Below are positions 45,070 through 58,016 of a stretch of DNA of 64,000 nt, piece after piece. How positions within the stretch are numbered: the first letter of the stretch is position 1; each line of letters starts with the position of its first letter. The notes under the pieces were generated by a model. The model was not told the DNA's origin. It ran no database searches and worked only from the letters and a program-made list of their open reading frames with translations. Position numbers and translations under genes: made by a program. The stretch comes from Tomocerus qinae (Eukaryota; Arthropoda; Collembola; Entomobryomorpha; Tomoceridae): assembly GCA_020055645.1 (NCBI GenBank), contig CM034546.1, positions 40,858,001-40,922,000 on the forward strand. Reading direction: 5' to 3'.

Positions 45070-46406
45070 TTACCATCGAGAGGAGAAAAGCAATAAAGTA
45101 ACTAAGCCGTTTGTCATGGCTTCATAACAGTCGGTAAGATGTTTGTGTTTTACGTTTTTGAGAGTTCCATAGCGAATTCCGAAAGGCAGCAATGCGTTGA
45201 CAATTTTTCGCGTTCTCTTATTTCTTACGCTTGACTCTTTTCAATTTCTGAATGGTGCTTAGGTTGACATCGTAGAATTTCCCTGCCCCTAACATAACCA
45301 TCGTGAGGAGAAAAATATATTGACAACTACAGAAATCAAGAACCCGATTTCTAAATCTGTCAATAATTTGTGGAAACGTAGCATAAGGAAGTTAAATATT
45401 GTGGCTGCAGAAATCATGAGAAATACGAAAGTCGGCAGGTAAATTGTTTCGCAACTGGAATTGTAGGCACTGTTGAGGACCTGTAACTTCTTTTGTATTC
45501 CTTTATTTTGCGTTCCAGGGATAATCCTCTAAAAAAGACATTTTAATTTTGGTCATAAAGTAAAAAAAACACATTTTTGTTAGAAAAAAATGTTTAACGT
45601 AAATTTTAGCTCACCTTAGGAGATTCTGCCAGTGAATACCATATAGGACATAAAGGACATTGTAGAGGACTGTGAAGATATACAACCAGGCCCAAGCCAC
45701 TTTGAGAATATAATCCACAATGGAAAGAATAATGCAGTAAAATGGATTAATAGGCATGTTCTTTTGGAGATAATTTGGTGGCATTTGATTTTGACTGACG
45801 GATATCAATATTAGGAGCATGCATGGCGTGTAAGGAATTAGTGCTTGGAATCCATACGATATTATCTCTTCCAATTTTGGTTTTTTCTCTTCGATGACTG
45901 AAATTAATTTTGGAAATTTGGTATATTTGTTAGGATCAATTAAATTTATTAATATTATAATTTAACATACTTTTTGTGTGTTTATTTAATTTTGACAGTT
46001 GGTTGATGACATACACAATTTCGTGTTTCCGATTGGACAGGGTCCGGCAGACTACGTACATCTCCAAATAAAATGATGCCCAAATTAAGGACCATACAAT
46101 TTCGTATACATTTAATGGAGCATTTCTTACATCCATAACCAAATATAAAACTTGGTAGATGAAGTAAAAGAATGTCAATGAGGTAAAAAGTTTAACTGTG
46201 TAATTCCGAATTGACGAGCTTGGTAATTTTAACGTTTGGTTCAGTTTATCCCATTGAAAGGGAAGAATACCGCAAGCATGAAATAACCTTACATAAACCC
46301 CAAATATTTGTAAATAGGTCTTTTGATCACCCAGAAAACGTATCTGCTTTTTAATTTTATTATGAGTGGTAACTTTTGGAGTTACAACGCAGCATGTATT
46401 GTTCAT
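45070..46406 (-). pseudogene. CR10: divergent chemoreceptor, exons 1-2 open, exon 3 frameshifted
   Basis: Exon 1 45971-46406 starts 'MNNTCCVVTPKVTTHNK' and carries 'ACGILPFQWDK', the counterpart of 'GSIPLVW', then two membrane segments ('FTSLTFFYFIYQVLYLVM' and 'YEIVWSLIWASFYLEMYVV'). Exon 2 45615-45897 is open ('MLLILISVSQ...YIFTVLYNVLYVLYGIHW'). Introns are GT-AG with the same phases (1 and 2) as the array genes. Exon 3 (45070-45528) shows receptor-like pieces in different frames: 'SLERKIKEYK', 'LMISAATIFNFLMLRFHK' and the end 'ALLPFGIRYGTLKNVKHKH' plus 'GLVTLLLF'. About three frameshifts, so probably dead unless the sequence is faulty here. Its divergence marks it as a separate, older branch. 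Confidence 0.7.
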
Positions 46407-48829
46407 GATTATTAAGTAAATGAAAATGTATTCACTATATCTCCTATTTGTATCTATCAATAATAGTGATGTTATGTATACAATTCAACTTTATTTATTC
46501 GGAAAAACTAAGTTCTAAAGAGTGAATAAATATTAAATAATGAAACGCGAAAAGCTTAAATTTTTTATTTAAGTTGTGCCTAAACGAGTGGTCTTGATCA
46601 AGCAAAAATACTTTTGAAAATGTGAATTTGAAATTTTTTGTGATGATGATGTCTGCGTTATATTGTGAATAAGCCTCATGCAATCCAACAAGCCAGTTTT
46701 ATTGCCCTTATATATCCTTTTCCTGGATCAAATACAGTAACCTTCCGTAAAAACTTTGTTTTTCTGGCTTTCGGGCTATATTGAACGAGCCTGAATTGAA
46801 TAATTATTGCAATTGGAAGAAAATGATTTTATCTTACTACCTAAATGCCTTTATTTATTTAATATAATTTGATGTAATATGCAGTATCCCTCAGTCACAT
46901 TTCTCATTTTTGGTTACATAGCATTCTAACATACCATTTTAATTAACTGTTTGTTTATCTCTTAATGGACATTGAATGTTAAACTATGGCTTGTGCAGGA
47001 ATGTCAAGTCAACAAAATATATAATATGGAAAAGTAATCCCATAAATGCAAACACAATTTCCTTCTAGCAAAAACAAATTAATTTTAATCAAGATAATTA
47101 TATTTAAAATAGGTATAATCGTGTCTACCTAAATAAAAAACAGAAAATGACTTTGGCTTGAAAATATTTTTTATTATGATATTTGTTTTATTTCTATTAG
47201 CAAGGAATAACGCATTCACCTTCGTAATTGGGAATCATTATTTTGTTGAACTTTATTCAAAAGGATCAAAGAATAGCGATTTCAAAGATATCGTCCGATA
47301 AGCATGTAAAAATCCTAAATTCACTTCTTGTTTGGCAGTGGAATTAGTCTTACAATACTTTTTTTGCCACAGAAAATAGCCTTTTAGCATTAATACAGTC
47401 ATCTTCAATACTTCAAATGTTGATGCAATGTTTATCAAAATCTATCAAATGTGAAAGGCATACAACACAATGATAACCAATTTTATTTCATTAAAAGGTA
47501 AAATTTTAAACGTCATGCTACATGGGATGCCTTAATGATCAAAGTCTGCAATATAAAGTTAGGAAACCTGAACCCATTACTCATGAGCAATAAGCAAAAA
47601 TTAAAAAATGAGAAATATACTGTCCCAATTTTTACTACGTACGTACGGAGGAAGGTTGCCAATTTAACAATTAAGATAAGTCCCATTTTACTGACACTGA
47701 CTGTGTCTATTTAAAATCAAGTAACTTGTAGTAAAGTTACTCATTGCTGCCTGCTGCACGCTGCTTAGTAAGCGTATAATCAAGACAGTCTTAAGGAGGC
47801 CGTCTGTACAGACTTGCCGCATTATTTTCCAGGTGTCGTATTGTAGATTAACAGTGCAGAGCTCAGAGATTGAACTTCTTCAAGAAGTTTGGAAATCTCT
47901 CGAAATGGCGCATGGGGTCAATGAGTTTGGACTACGGGAGGATCGTAAAAATATAGCTCCTGCCCCGGAGGAAAGTGTGGACTGTTGTGGCCTCGCTCTG
48001 GTCCTCCACCACACCACTCCTCCGTGCGATATCGCGATATGAATACAACAACACAATCTAACCACATTTGATTTGTTTGTATTAGACAAAATGGCAAAGT
48101 GAAGCCATTTCACATACACATAACACGCATCGTATAGCCTCATGTATTAAAACTGCCACCAGTCGAAAATTTTATTCGTTAGGCCATGTCAAGGTCAAAG
48201 GTCATTGGAAAAATTCACTAAAAACGTCATGTAACGTCAGATAATTAGTTCAATTTTTTATGCAATTTCACACCACTTTTTTACATCTATTTGGACATGG
48301 TTTATTATTTCACTAGGACTCCACAGTACTAATTCTGAATTTAAAAATGATTACGCATATTAAGGTTCAGGGGTGGTTCAAAATACGGGGAAATTCAATG
48401 AGGGGCAGGTTCTAGACTTAAATTTTTTTAAATTATTGCAATTAGATTTTTTTAAATGCAACTATATCAAAAATCCAGTAACTCCCTTTTGTCCCTGGAT
48501 AGCCCACGATTCCAAAAATGCAAGTCCTATAAAAATCGGACTAAACCGAAGCAGAAGAGAAATTGAAGCAGATGAAATGATGTTATGATGAATTTTAAAT
48601 GCAATGGAGGTTGACCCTAATTGCTGCTGATGGATAATCCGAGGGCATAAGTCAACGCAATTCCAAAAAACTAGATTCTAGGAAACGGGGAACTGGGGAA
48701 GTGTATTATATTATAAAGATTTCTATACTGACTTATAATAGCATTTCCATCAATGCATTGGCAAATGGCAATAATGTTATTGTTATTACTATTTTTGAAG
48801 TTGGCATCCTTTCTGGTACTCTTCTTGTA
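46407..48829. other. Spacer with unassigned open frames
   Basis: A minus-strand frame at 47253-47438 ('STFEVLKMTVLMLKGYFLWQ') follows an AG acceptor-like site and could be the last exon of an unidentified gene, but no partner exon is visible. A plus-strand frame at 47833-48042 lies in a GC-richer patch. A plus-strand frame at 48373-48588 is also unassigned. None recognised. Confidence 0.3.
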
Positions 48830-49054
48830 CTATGATCGCCAAATAACTTTGGACAATAAGATTGAAGAACAATAAAACCGATAAGAATACATAATAGGCG
48901 AGTTCGCGTTTCAGTGAGCACGAACAAAGGTGCTCGTTGAAGCACGAACTCCTGTATTTTTCATGCTCACTGATGCGCGAACTCGCCTATTATATTTTCT
49001 TATCGGTTTTATTATTCTTCAATCTTATTGTCCAAAGTTATTTGGTGATCATAG
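48830..49054. mobile_element. Tc1/mariner-type MITE, 225-bp near-perfect hairpin, TA target
   Basis: Ends ctatgatcgccaaataactt and complement ctatgatcaccaaataactt, bordered by TA (48828-48829, 49055-49056). The arms of ~100 bp pair almost perfectly through 'gacaataagattgaag', 'ataaaaccgataag' and 'ataataggcgagttcgcg'. A small loop contains 'gtgctcgttgaagcacgaa'. The high arm identity suggests a fairly recent origin. Confidence 0.75.
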
Positions 49055-49056
49055 TA

Positions 49057-51100
49057 ATAGTCACTGACTTGTCCAATTTACTTCCTCCGCCAAACTCGAT
49101 GTCAGATGGTAGACGGTTTGTTTGTGTTTTGTGAGTATTAGGAAACAATAACATACATTCATAATATCGCGCACAATCTGACGTCATTTCTAACGGTCAT
49201 ACCATTGAGGCACCTACGAACGGATGATCGAACTCACAGAGCGAGTTAATTGTACATATTTACATGTAATTATTTTCGAAATTTATTTGCGATGCAGGGC
49301 CAATTCTACATTAGCTAGGGTGTCATGCGAGAGGTCAAAAAAAGATAATCTAATGACTTGGTTACTCAAAGAGGCGGATTTTGGATATCCGTTTTGGGAA
49401 AGCCGTAAAGATAACCTTTGCAAGTGTCCTCACAGTTAGCGATCTAAATAAAATTTTGAAATTTCCCCTTTGAGTAACCCCAAAATGCGATTGGCTTTTT
49501 TTAAAGCTATCATTCGTCTTTGTAGCTAGCGTAGATTTGGAGAATCGTTGCAGAGTATGAGACCTAGTCGAGCATGATTTTAAAACATGAAAAACGGCAC
49601 TCTTAATATGAAAGCCTTTAGTTTCTTCCCCTATTGTATCATTGGCAAATGAGTAATTAATGCTTTTTTATAAAAGAAAATTATAATGTTTTTGTTCTGC
49701 TGGGACTTTTCTGTTTGGTATATAATTATCATGTCGTCCCAAGTACGTTATTAAAATTTAAGGTAGATAAAAATAAGTAGTTTACTATATACCGTCTTAG
49801 GTATTTCCTTTATATGGATGAAATAATTAACTGCAAACAAATTAATTACAATTACAAGACTAAGGAAATTATGAGACAAAAAGAGACAGAGTCAGACCCC
49901 AATTTAAAACCTCGTTATAAAAGATGCATACTGTTAATGGGAAAAAACCATATATTGTAGGATTCTGTATGTAGTTCGAATTGACTTGAAGTATTTTTGA
50001 TATCAGTTTTTAACCATAAAAGACTTTTTCTGGTGTAGTTAGTTTAGGAAAACGTAACGGAAGGATTAATAGATTATAGAAGGATAGTTCTTTATGGATG
50101 CTATTTAATGGGTCAATAAAATAATTTATATCGTCCACGAATAATAATTTAATCGGTAAATGCCAATCATATTCATTAAAGCTTTTAGAACGTCAGTGTA
50201 CTCAATTTTAATAATAAGCAGTTCAAAAAGTCAAATTACTTAATTGATAAATAAATAGGATGCACAAATAAGAACGTATTTTAATTGTCGTAATAGGTTA
50301 CCGTACGAATGGTGACTAAGCTATGTCTATGTTTAGGAAACAAAGAATACCACACGACTACACTGAAATGGTTAATTATACATCATTATATTTATAGAGC
50401 CTTATTCTTTAGTCTGCACTATTTTTTAAATTAAAAAGATTGCCATCTTGCCAAGGTCTGCCTTGGACTTCTCATAATATATTGTTTGCGTGCAGGTAGA
50501 AGAAACGTACCTTTTCGCATTGTATTCCGCTTATTTAATTACATGATTATTGCGGAACAAATGTCCACAACGGGGTTTGTTATAGTTATTAGAACACAGT
50601 AAAAAATTTACATTGTTTTTTTTAGAAAACAGATGCTTAAAATAATAATAGTTTTGTCTGTCTAAAGTTTAAAAACAATAAGATGCAGGTTTGTAATCTA
50701 TGGAAAATATATAAACGAAAAAAAATCATAAATTGAGCTTAATGATTTGATGGTGCAAGGTGCAATGAATGTCAATAAAATACCGGTGTAAAATAATTAG
50801 AGGGAATAAACCGTAAATTATGGCTAATATAATAGTAGTTCATTATAGTTTCACTTTCACATAGTTCATACTAGCCAATAACAACACATACATAGCCAAT
50901 AACAAGATGATTAAAAATTTTAAAAGTTTTCATAAAACTTAAAACTTGTTTTCCGACTCCGATTTAGGCCTACCTAATACCAACCTAAAGGTAGATACCA
51001 AATTTTAAATTTTACATATTTATACAGGATAATCATTTGGATATACAAGTTGTCACTCCTTCATATACCAAATAATTAATACAAGTTGTCAAGATACCTT
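49057..51100. other. Spacer; no supported gene
   Basis: AT-rich sequence. A 71-codon plus-strand frame at 49224-49439 is unrecognised. No RNA gene, clear transposon end or receptor relic seen. Confidence 0.4.
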
Positions 51101-52619
51101 TCAAAATGTGTGAAGGAGTTGCATAATGCCGCAGCTTAAGGAGTATAAAAATGACATAATTTTTTTTCGTCTGACAATCTGGAACCCACCAATATATATT
51201 TTGTGCGTTTGTTGAGCAGCATGTAACCTCTTCTTGTAGGGAAATGTTATGTCTTTATTGTGATGATACACTGGGTTCCAGGATTTAATGCAAACCTTTG
51301 ATTTGCTGTAAATTTCTGATAGGCACCACAGTGTAAAAATCCATATTATAGACGCTGTTATAGCCATTATTAAGACTAGTAGTATAAACCAAATCTGCAG
51401 GTTATGATGCTGGCGAATTATTAGATACCAACCAAGAAAAATACTTCGCTTCATAAGAAACTGTAGTGTTTGAGAAAAATTGTAGCGAATTCGTCGACCA
51501 TTTTGGTGAAAATACATAACATTTTGAAATATTTCAGGGCATTGTATTCTGAGCGGACTTCATTTCTTGTAGTATATGATTTCCCACCATATCTGCATTG
51601 ATAAAAAGAGATAGAAGTAGCACTGACGTGTTAGGTTATATTACTATAAAAAATAATATAAAGGCCTACATTGTTTTTTAAAGTTCATAAGAATTTACCG
51701 AGACACCGCACCGATTAGCGATTTACATTGATTTTGTGAATACCTCTCTAAAAACCTTGTGAACTTAGAACGATTTTCACAAACTAGAGCTTAAGCAGTT
51801 AAATATGTTAATATATTACCTGATTTCACGTATAATTAATTTATAGCTTGTGATGTATACTGTCATGGTTATTAGAAGAAACATCAGCAAAGTAATCCCT
51901 TCATAAGCAACCCATGAAAATATTAAGAAGTGAGCAAATACAAGGATATAGTATAGATTTCCAATATCATCTGCAGTTAGGAGTAATGATGTAGCAAAAT
52001 GTGACCAGTGTGGGTTTAAAATTGCTGCTGTGCCGTATAATAAAGGAAACATTCTCCCGGTGTATATCCATGTGACGCTTATTATGATATCGTGAAATGG
52101 AAAAAGTTCGTATTTGCTCTTTTCCAAAACATATTGATCTAATACACAAAGTAAAATTCATTATTTTCATTACATTAATATTTAAAAATAGGAATTTTAA
52201 TAAATGCTTTCTTACCAACAAAATCTTCATTCAACTTAAGGAATCCATTAATTACCAAAATTATGGTATCACATTTTAAAAACACACAATATGCGGCCGA
52301 TAATGCAAAGAATACAACAAATAACATGGCCATGCACAAATACGTTGATATGGATTTTGAATTGTGGCTCATTTGATAGAAAAATACGGTTGAAATGAAT
52401 ATCAAGTATACATGAAGAAGTAAAAATAATAAGTTTGGTTTTTACTAATTTGCTACCCGAATGCTTAACTCGTCCATCATTTGTCCAAACCAAAGGTATA
52501 CTACCCAAAAAATGTCCCTGGTTCATAGATTTCTTCAACAGTTCTCGACAAATTGAAACACATATTTCTGCGTTTAGTCATGGAATATTATAATAGTTTT
52601 CGATATACTGATAGGGCAT
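51101..52619 (-). pseudogene. CR11: gamma-subfamily chemoreceptor pseudogene
   Basis: Exon 3 51101-51592, exon 2 51820-52138 (fully open, 319 nt, 'DQYVLEKSKYELFPFHDIII...'), exon 1 52216-52619 ('MPYQYIENYYN'). Exon 1 has TGA at 52578-52580 where CR7 has Arg CGA, and loses frame near 52440 after 'SKLVKTK'. Exon 3 is one base short near 51470 (compare CR7 'ctcataacact'), shifting frame before 'QFLMKRSIFLGWYL'. Splice sites remain normal. Closest to CR7 on the other strand. Confidence 0.8.
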
Positions 52620-53091
52620 TTTTATTCTGTACATTTTTTGAATAAGTAAAAAATATATTTGTCAATGAATCAAGTTCATAGAAGTTAACAAATTTTGCTA
52701 ATATTAGAATTGAATCAGTACTATTAAAATCTAAACTGGTTGGAAAAGGTGCGTGTGACACTAACGTCAAATCAGATAATCCAAAACCTAAAGATAAAAA
52801 ATTAGAGAGTGTAATTTTTGAAAAAATGTATACTGACTGTATTGAGTCGTGTGCTATGGCTTTTATATAGAGATTCGTATTCGAGAATCAGTTCGGTATA
52901 ATTATTTCGGAGCAACGAAATGTGGCATTATTATAAGATTTAGCGATCAATTACGTCCTTTTTCATGCAGGGAGTGAGTTGGTGAGTACCTTTATAATAA
53001 GTATACTTGTTTTTATCTTTACAAAATAAAATGTTTTATAATAATACGTTGGAAGTTGTGCATGAAAAACTTCAACGTCTAACTCATATAG
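52620..53091. other. CR11 upstream region; no gene
   Basis: Contains the array-wide spacer words 'tttcatgcag' and 'cttcaacg'. The stretch 52970-53080 and the stretch 54060-54210 look like two diverged copies of the same spacer on either side of the element at 53092-54027. Confidence 0.4.
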
Positions 53092-54027
53092 GTAGGGAGA
53101 GTACTGTCGGTTGTCCGAGAATTTACTTTGGTAATTTTAACAATTAACCTACAACATTTCTCATAATTATGTGTTATACATTTCATTTGTTATGTTCTTG
53201 GGTACAAACATAATAAATTTCACCAACCATGTATTTCTCAAAGGAGGTGAAAATTATTTTTATTCAAAACAACTTTTAGTGCTGTCGGTTGTCCGAGGGG
53301 ATGCTGTCGGATGTCCGAGTTAAAGTTAATAGTCATAAAACAATAAAAATAAATTTTAACTTTGTTAATACTCAATCCTGGTTTCGTCTTCGAGATCATG
53401 TGTCAAAAATTTTAACGATTTCGCAACTTTCTTACGGTTAAAAAGAAAATAATAACGGAAGCATCTAGAAATTCATAAATGAATGCATCTAAGACGATGC
53501 TGTTGGAAATGCAACCGTAAAAACGTTGCGAAATCCCTGACAATGAAATAAAGTAGACATATTATCTTTAACCAAACCATAATTGATTAATCAAGTTAAA
53601 ATTGGTTTTTAAAATTTTTTAATCATAAGATTTAACGCGGAAAGCGGACAACCTGCAGTAGTCGGACAACCGACAGCACTTGCACATTTTACTAATGATC
53701 AATTTCCCCTGTAAGGGGTAAAAGCAAAAATCTACAACTATTATCAAATGTCAATCCCGAATATCTCTACTTTTCGTCAAAAAATTATTACCTTTTAATG
53801 TTAGTCACAGCGGCTGTAAATAAAAATTTTGTTGAGTATGAAAAATTTACTTTGAAGGCTCAAATCCAACATCTATTTTTTGAAGCCACATTTTCCAACG
53901 GATTTCAAAAATATTTTGTGACAATTTCGATTTAAGAAGCTTACATATGTATAAAAAATCCCAGTGCTTATTGATAAGGAATACTTGAGATAATGGCAGT
54001 GGGACAACCGACAGCGCTCTCCCCTAC
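53092..54027. mobile_element. Unclassified TIR element with six copies of a 'tgtcggttgtccga' motif
   Basis: Ends gtagggagagtactgtcgg and complement gtaggggagagcgctgtcgg. Three direct copies of the motif lie in the left ~230 bp (around 53105, 53282, 53304) and three inverted copies in the right ~390 bp (around 53644, 53660, 54002). Repeated subterminal motifs are typical transposase-binding sites of P- or hAT-like elements. No transposase frame and no convincing target duplication. Confidence 0.6.
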
Positions 54028-54648
54028 GTTTAATACACAACCATTATTTCGTTTTTTCCCATGCAGCAAGTTAATAATAAGCATGGGTACTTGATTTAGT
54101 ATCTGCATAATAATTTGTTGTGAAATGTTTGTTGTAGAATTTATTGTAAAATGTTAGTGAATAATAAATTGGAAGTTATCCATTAAAACATTTCAGCGAA
54201 TTAACGTAAAAATTATGCTTAATAGCACAACGGGGGCCAATAAAAATTACAAATAATATTCTGAATCCGGACAGAGACACGAATTGTATGTAATAATTAT
54301 GTGCCAGTCCTTAAATGTAGATTTCATAATTTTTAGCTAAGCTTTTAGACCTTATAGTTTCAAGGGAAAAATTAAACTTAGCCATTGCAACCGATTGAAT
54401 TGAACGGTAATTTCTCTTGCTAAATTTCTCTAAATTGTTTACGACTACATACATCGATACATCTCAACTCCACAAATTGTCGTGAAATGGGAAAATTTAA
54501 TACATATTCATTAGTCACTAGTGGCCACTAGTCACTTCCCATTACATACCTAAAATATGTCGTTGGACAGTTTAAAGTAATTAGCAGCTTACCATTAGCA
54601 TTGATTACCGAGTCAGTGTTTCATGCATTCTGTCGTCATCTCTCTATT

Positions 54649-55271
54649 GATAAATATATCGTCCCTTAAGAATCGAAAAAGCCTGTATCCACTTTCAGAT
54701 TGGTACCGGAATAAGCCTATATCCATTTCTTATTTGGTATTGATACATAGTTAATATGGGCGGCGGAAATATTGAACTTTTATTCTTCCTTCCAGCCAGT
54801 TTAGTTTTATGCAATATCAAAATATGAATTTGTGTCATTAAAAGTTTTGTTTTTGTCTTATTGGGTAATTAGCTAAAATTTTGTAATGCTTAGTACATTC
54901 TAGCATGATATAATTCAAGTATCAACATAAAAATAATAAATACTTCTATTACAAAGAATATTAACTTATACTTCACTTTCAATGATTTGGTTGCAACCAC
55001 CAATGTAACTAACAATAATTTATATTTATTGGAGAAGACCGATCATGCACCTTTCATTCATGACATTCACTGATCAACTGACATTTTTAGAAATAACAAC
55101 TAACAATTTATGACATAGTACGATATGAGTAGACAAACATAATAAAATATTAATGCTCTTTATAGGTAGGCTTATTCGTCCACCAAACAAAAAAATGGAT
55201 TTAGGCTTATTCGTCCACCAATCTGAAAGTGGATACAGGCTTTTTCGATCTTGAAGGGACGATATTTTATC
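54649..55271. mobile_element. MITE with subterminal repeats ('atatcgtccctt' ends)
   Basis: Left 'gataaatatatcgtccctta' pairs with right 'agggacgatattttatc'. Next to each end are repeated modules of 'gaaaaagcctgtatccactt' and 'ggcttattcgtccacca'. Interior without coding. A related partial end lies at about 57140-57290. Confidence 0.6.
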
Positions 55272-55290
55272 GTCTTCTGTACTACTAAAA

Positions 55291-55540
55291 TTATTCTGTT
55301 GTATCGAACCATTTGAGTTAATTTGTAGTTAAAATGTTAGGCGAAAACTAGAGGAATGCAACCCGAAAATAAATACTATTCGTGACACAACTAATTGGGG
55401 GTCGCATTGTTTATTTGATGTTTTTTATTTCATTTTAGATAATTTTGTGGGGCTTATTATTATTTTTGGCCTACTCTTGGCCTGACTAATCTAAATGGTC
55501 AACCCGACCTACAAAAAATAGTCTAATTATTTTAGCTAAA
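55291..55540 (-). repeat. Inverted partner of the 31004-31255 repeat
   Basis: See shared words 'ggttgcattcctctagtttt' (as complement) and 'ttcgcctaacattt'. Directly adjoins the MITE at 54649-55271. Confidence 0.6.
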
Positions 55541-57140
55541 GTTATCGGCATCATTACGGCCTGACCCGAACCGCCTAGCTCTGACAAGTTGTATGATTAG
55601 TAAATATGTTGTGATGTAGATGTGACTTGGAATGTGTGCGTGTTGCAGTCAGTACTTGCGTTCTCCCTACCACACGTACAATATATATATAGACAGGTAA
55701 ATTTATTGCTTTATAAAGTCTACGATTATATATAGAGATACACAGGTAAATGTTCATCCCGGTGGTTTCCAAAATGCTATTCTTCTCTATGCACAGGAGG
55801 AATGGCAATACCCACAAACAACTTTAAGAAAAAAATCAGCGTCTTGAATGCAAAATATCTTTTCAATCCTTGCCTCGACGGATTTTGATGAAAGTTGGTG
55901 TGGAAACTGTTCATAAGTATATTTCAGAATGATTTTTGAAATCCCTTTTTTTATTACATTAAGCTCAGTACACGTAAAAGAGTATCAGAATCGCTTTAAT
56001 CGTAATTAGTCACTCTGGACTGGCTTAATTTCTGGGAAAATATAACCCTTTCCCGCTGATAAAGTTTAGCTTCGCGGCTGCGTAGAATGGAGGATAAAAG
56101 ATATTTGAGACAAAATGGGATTTAATCTTTTTTAATCTACAATGAATGAGTGGTCCTATTGTAGAGATAATATAGTGAAGAGTTGCTAGTTCTTGTTCTA
56201 CGTACTTATCAGCAGATATTACATTTCTACAGCAAACGTAATAAATGGCCATTGACATATTTGTAACATAAAAAATTTTTGAAATACATATCATGAACAC
56301 ATTTTCTAAATATAATTCTAAAGTAGATAAATTGTTTTTCCATTAAATTATCCCAAAATCTTACTTAAAAGTACGGAATTATATAGCCCAAAAGTAATAC
56401 AAAACGTATTGACAGTTTTCTTTTCATTGATGTACAAAAAACTAATTTATGACACACAACGAGTTTCCTTTTGAATTTACATAATCTTCTAAAGCAAGTT
56501 TTTGAAACCATGAGATTTTTCTTTTAAGGTAATAAAACCAATTAGTCTCAAAATTTGTTTCAAGTATAATGTAAAATTCGTCGAGACATTTTTATAATTT
56601 AAAGCTTAATTGACACATGAATAAATAAAGCGCAAAATTCATTTGGTTACTAATAATATAAAAAACAGAATAACAAATGTATAGATAATATATAACTCAA
56701 AACTCATTGACAAATTTAGTATTATACAACTCACAACTCATTGACGACATTAATAATGTAAAAATCGTTGACACATTTTTCTTTTAACAGGGCCGGGAAG
56801 TAGTTTGGCATGATGCCCTGGAAAAAGCTTAGTTTATGGCCCCGTCTTTTAAAAAACTTTAATGTTATTTCAAATTCTAAGAACAGAAAAATTTCTGTGA
56901 CAAAAATGTTGATATTAAAGTAAGGTATTAGAAGAATGTCAACTTTTAAATTAGGACTTATGATACTAATATTATTAGGCTTTTTCAAGCTATGTGCGAT
57001 TAAAAATTCCTTCCAGACTTTCATCAAAATGTGCAATACTAAAAATGTTTTACCATCATGTTTCAATAATTCATTTTAAGTGGGCGCACCCCTCCGTCGA
57101 GGTATTCTAGCGGAATTTATCATGAGCTCAGATGTATGCA
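55541..57140. other. Spacer with unassigned minus-strand open frames
   Basis: Frames at 56731-57066 (111 codons, 'KVWKEFLIAHSLKKPNNISI' and 'KRRGHKLSFFQGIMPNYF') and 56025-56300 (91 codons, 'SADKYVEQELATLHYI') have plausible protein composition and could be pieces of one minus-strand gene. I recognise neither and find no convincing splice pair. Confidence 0.3.
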
Positions 57141-57292
57141 TTCGTGTGGGTAGAGGCTATTTTCACTGCCAAAATCGAAAAGTGGAGGGAGGCTCTTTTT
57201 CACTCGCAAAACGAAAAATGGATTAAGGCTCTTTTCTCACTGACCAACGAAAAGTGGATTAAGGTCTTTTTGCATCCTTAAGGGACGATGTA
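57140..57292. mobile_element. Partial end of the 'cgtccctt' MITE family
   Basis: Repeated 'aaaagtggattaaggct' modules ending in 'catccttaagggacgatg', matching the right end of 54649-55271. The opposite end was not found. Confidence 0.5.
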
Positions 57293-57916
57293 ATCTTTCT
57301 ATTTTATTTATTTCAAATATTTCATTTTTCAAGGAAACAGGGAGTGAAATATTTCGCGAAGTATTTCAAAAATTTCACCCATTTATTTCCAAGAAATATT
57401 TTCAAGTGCGTTGTCTGCTAATCATTAGTTTACAAACCCTAGGAAAATCCTAGGAAATTTTGAATTGAATTGTAACGGCGAATGTGCGCAATCTCTAAAG
57501 CTTTTTCAATATTTAAACTCAAACTTCTTTTAACGAATAGAGCGTATTTCTTGATGTCCTCATTATTTATGTATTTATCGATTTTATAATTAGTTTAGAA
57601 TTTTTTATTACGCGTAAGAACTTAGAGAGTACCGTAACAAAAATGATTAAATATTCTATAATACAATTAAAACATTTTTTGTTATTTTTACTGCCTTTCT
57701 CTCGTGCCATCGCCCTGGTTGCCCACCCACAATCAACCGTCCCCTGTCTTTTTATTTACACTAATGATAAACATTTTCAATTGATCAGCTAAAAATGCTA
57801 ATTTACATTTGTTGTAGGTAAGTGTTTACGCAGGTATTTATTGTGGTCCTTGGAAATTACATTCATTACATATTTTTGCTAGTTTACTAAAAAAGAACTC
57901 CCTTTTAAATTTTATC
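57293..57916. other. Sequence up to the gap; nothing recognised
   Basis: AT-rich, no gene or repeat supported. Confidence 0.4.
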
Positions 57917-58016
57917 NNNNNNNNNNNNNNNNNNNNNNNNNNNNNNNNNNNNNNNNNNNNNNNNNNNNNNNNNNNNNNNNNNNNNNNNNNNNNNNNNNNN
58001 NNNNNNNNNNNNNNNN
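57917..58016. other. Assembly gap of exactly 100 Ns
   Basis: The round number indicates a scaffold join of unknown size rather than a measured gap. Confidence 0.95.
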
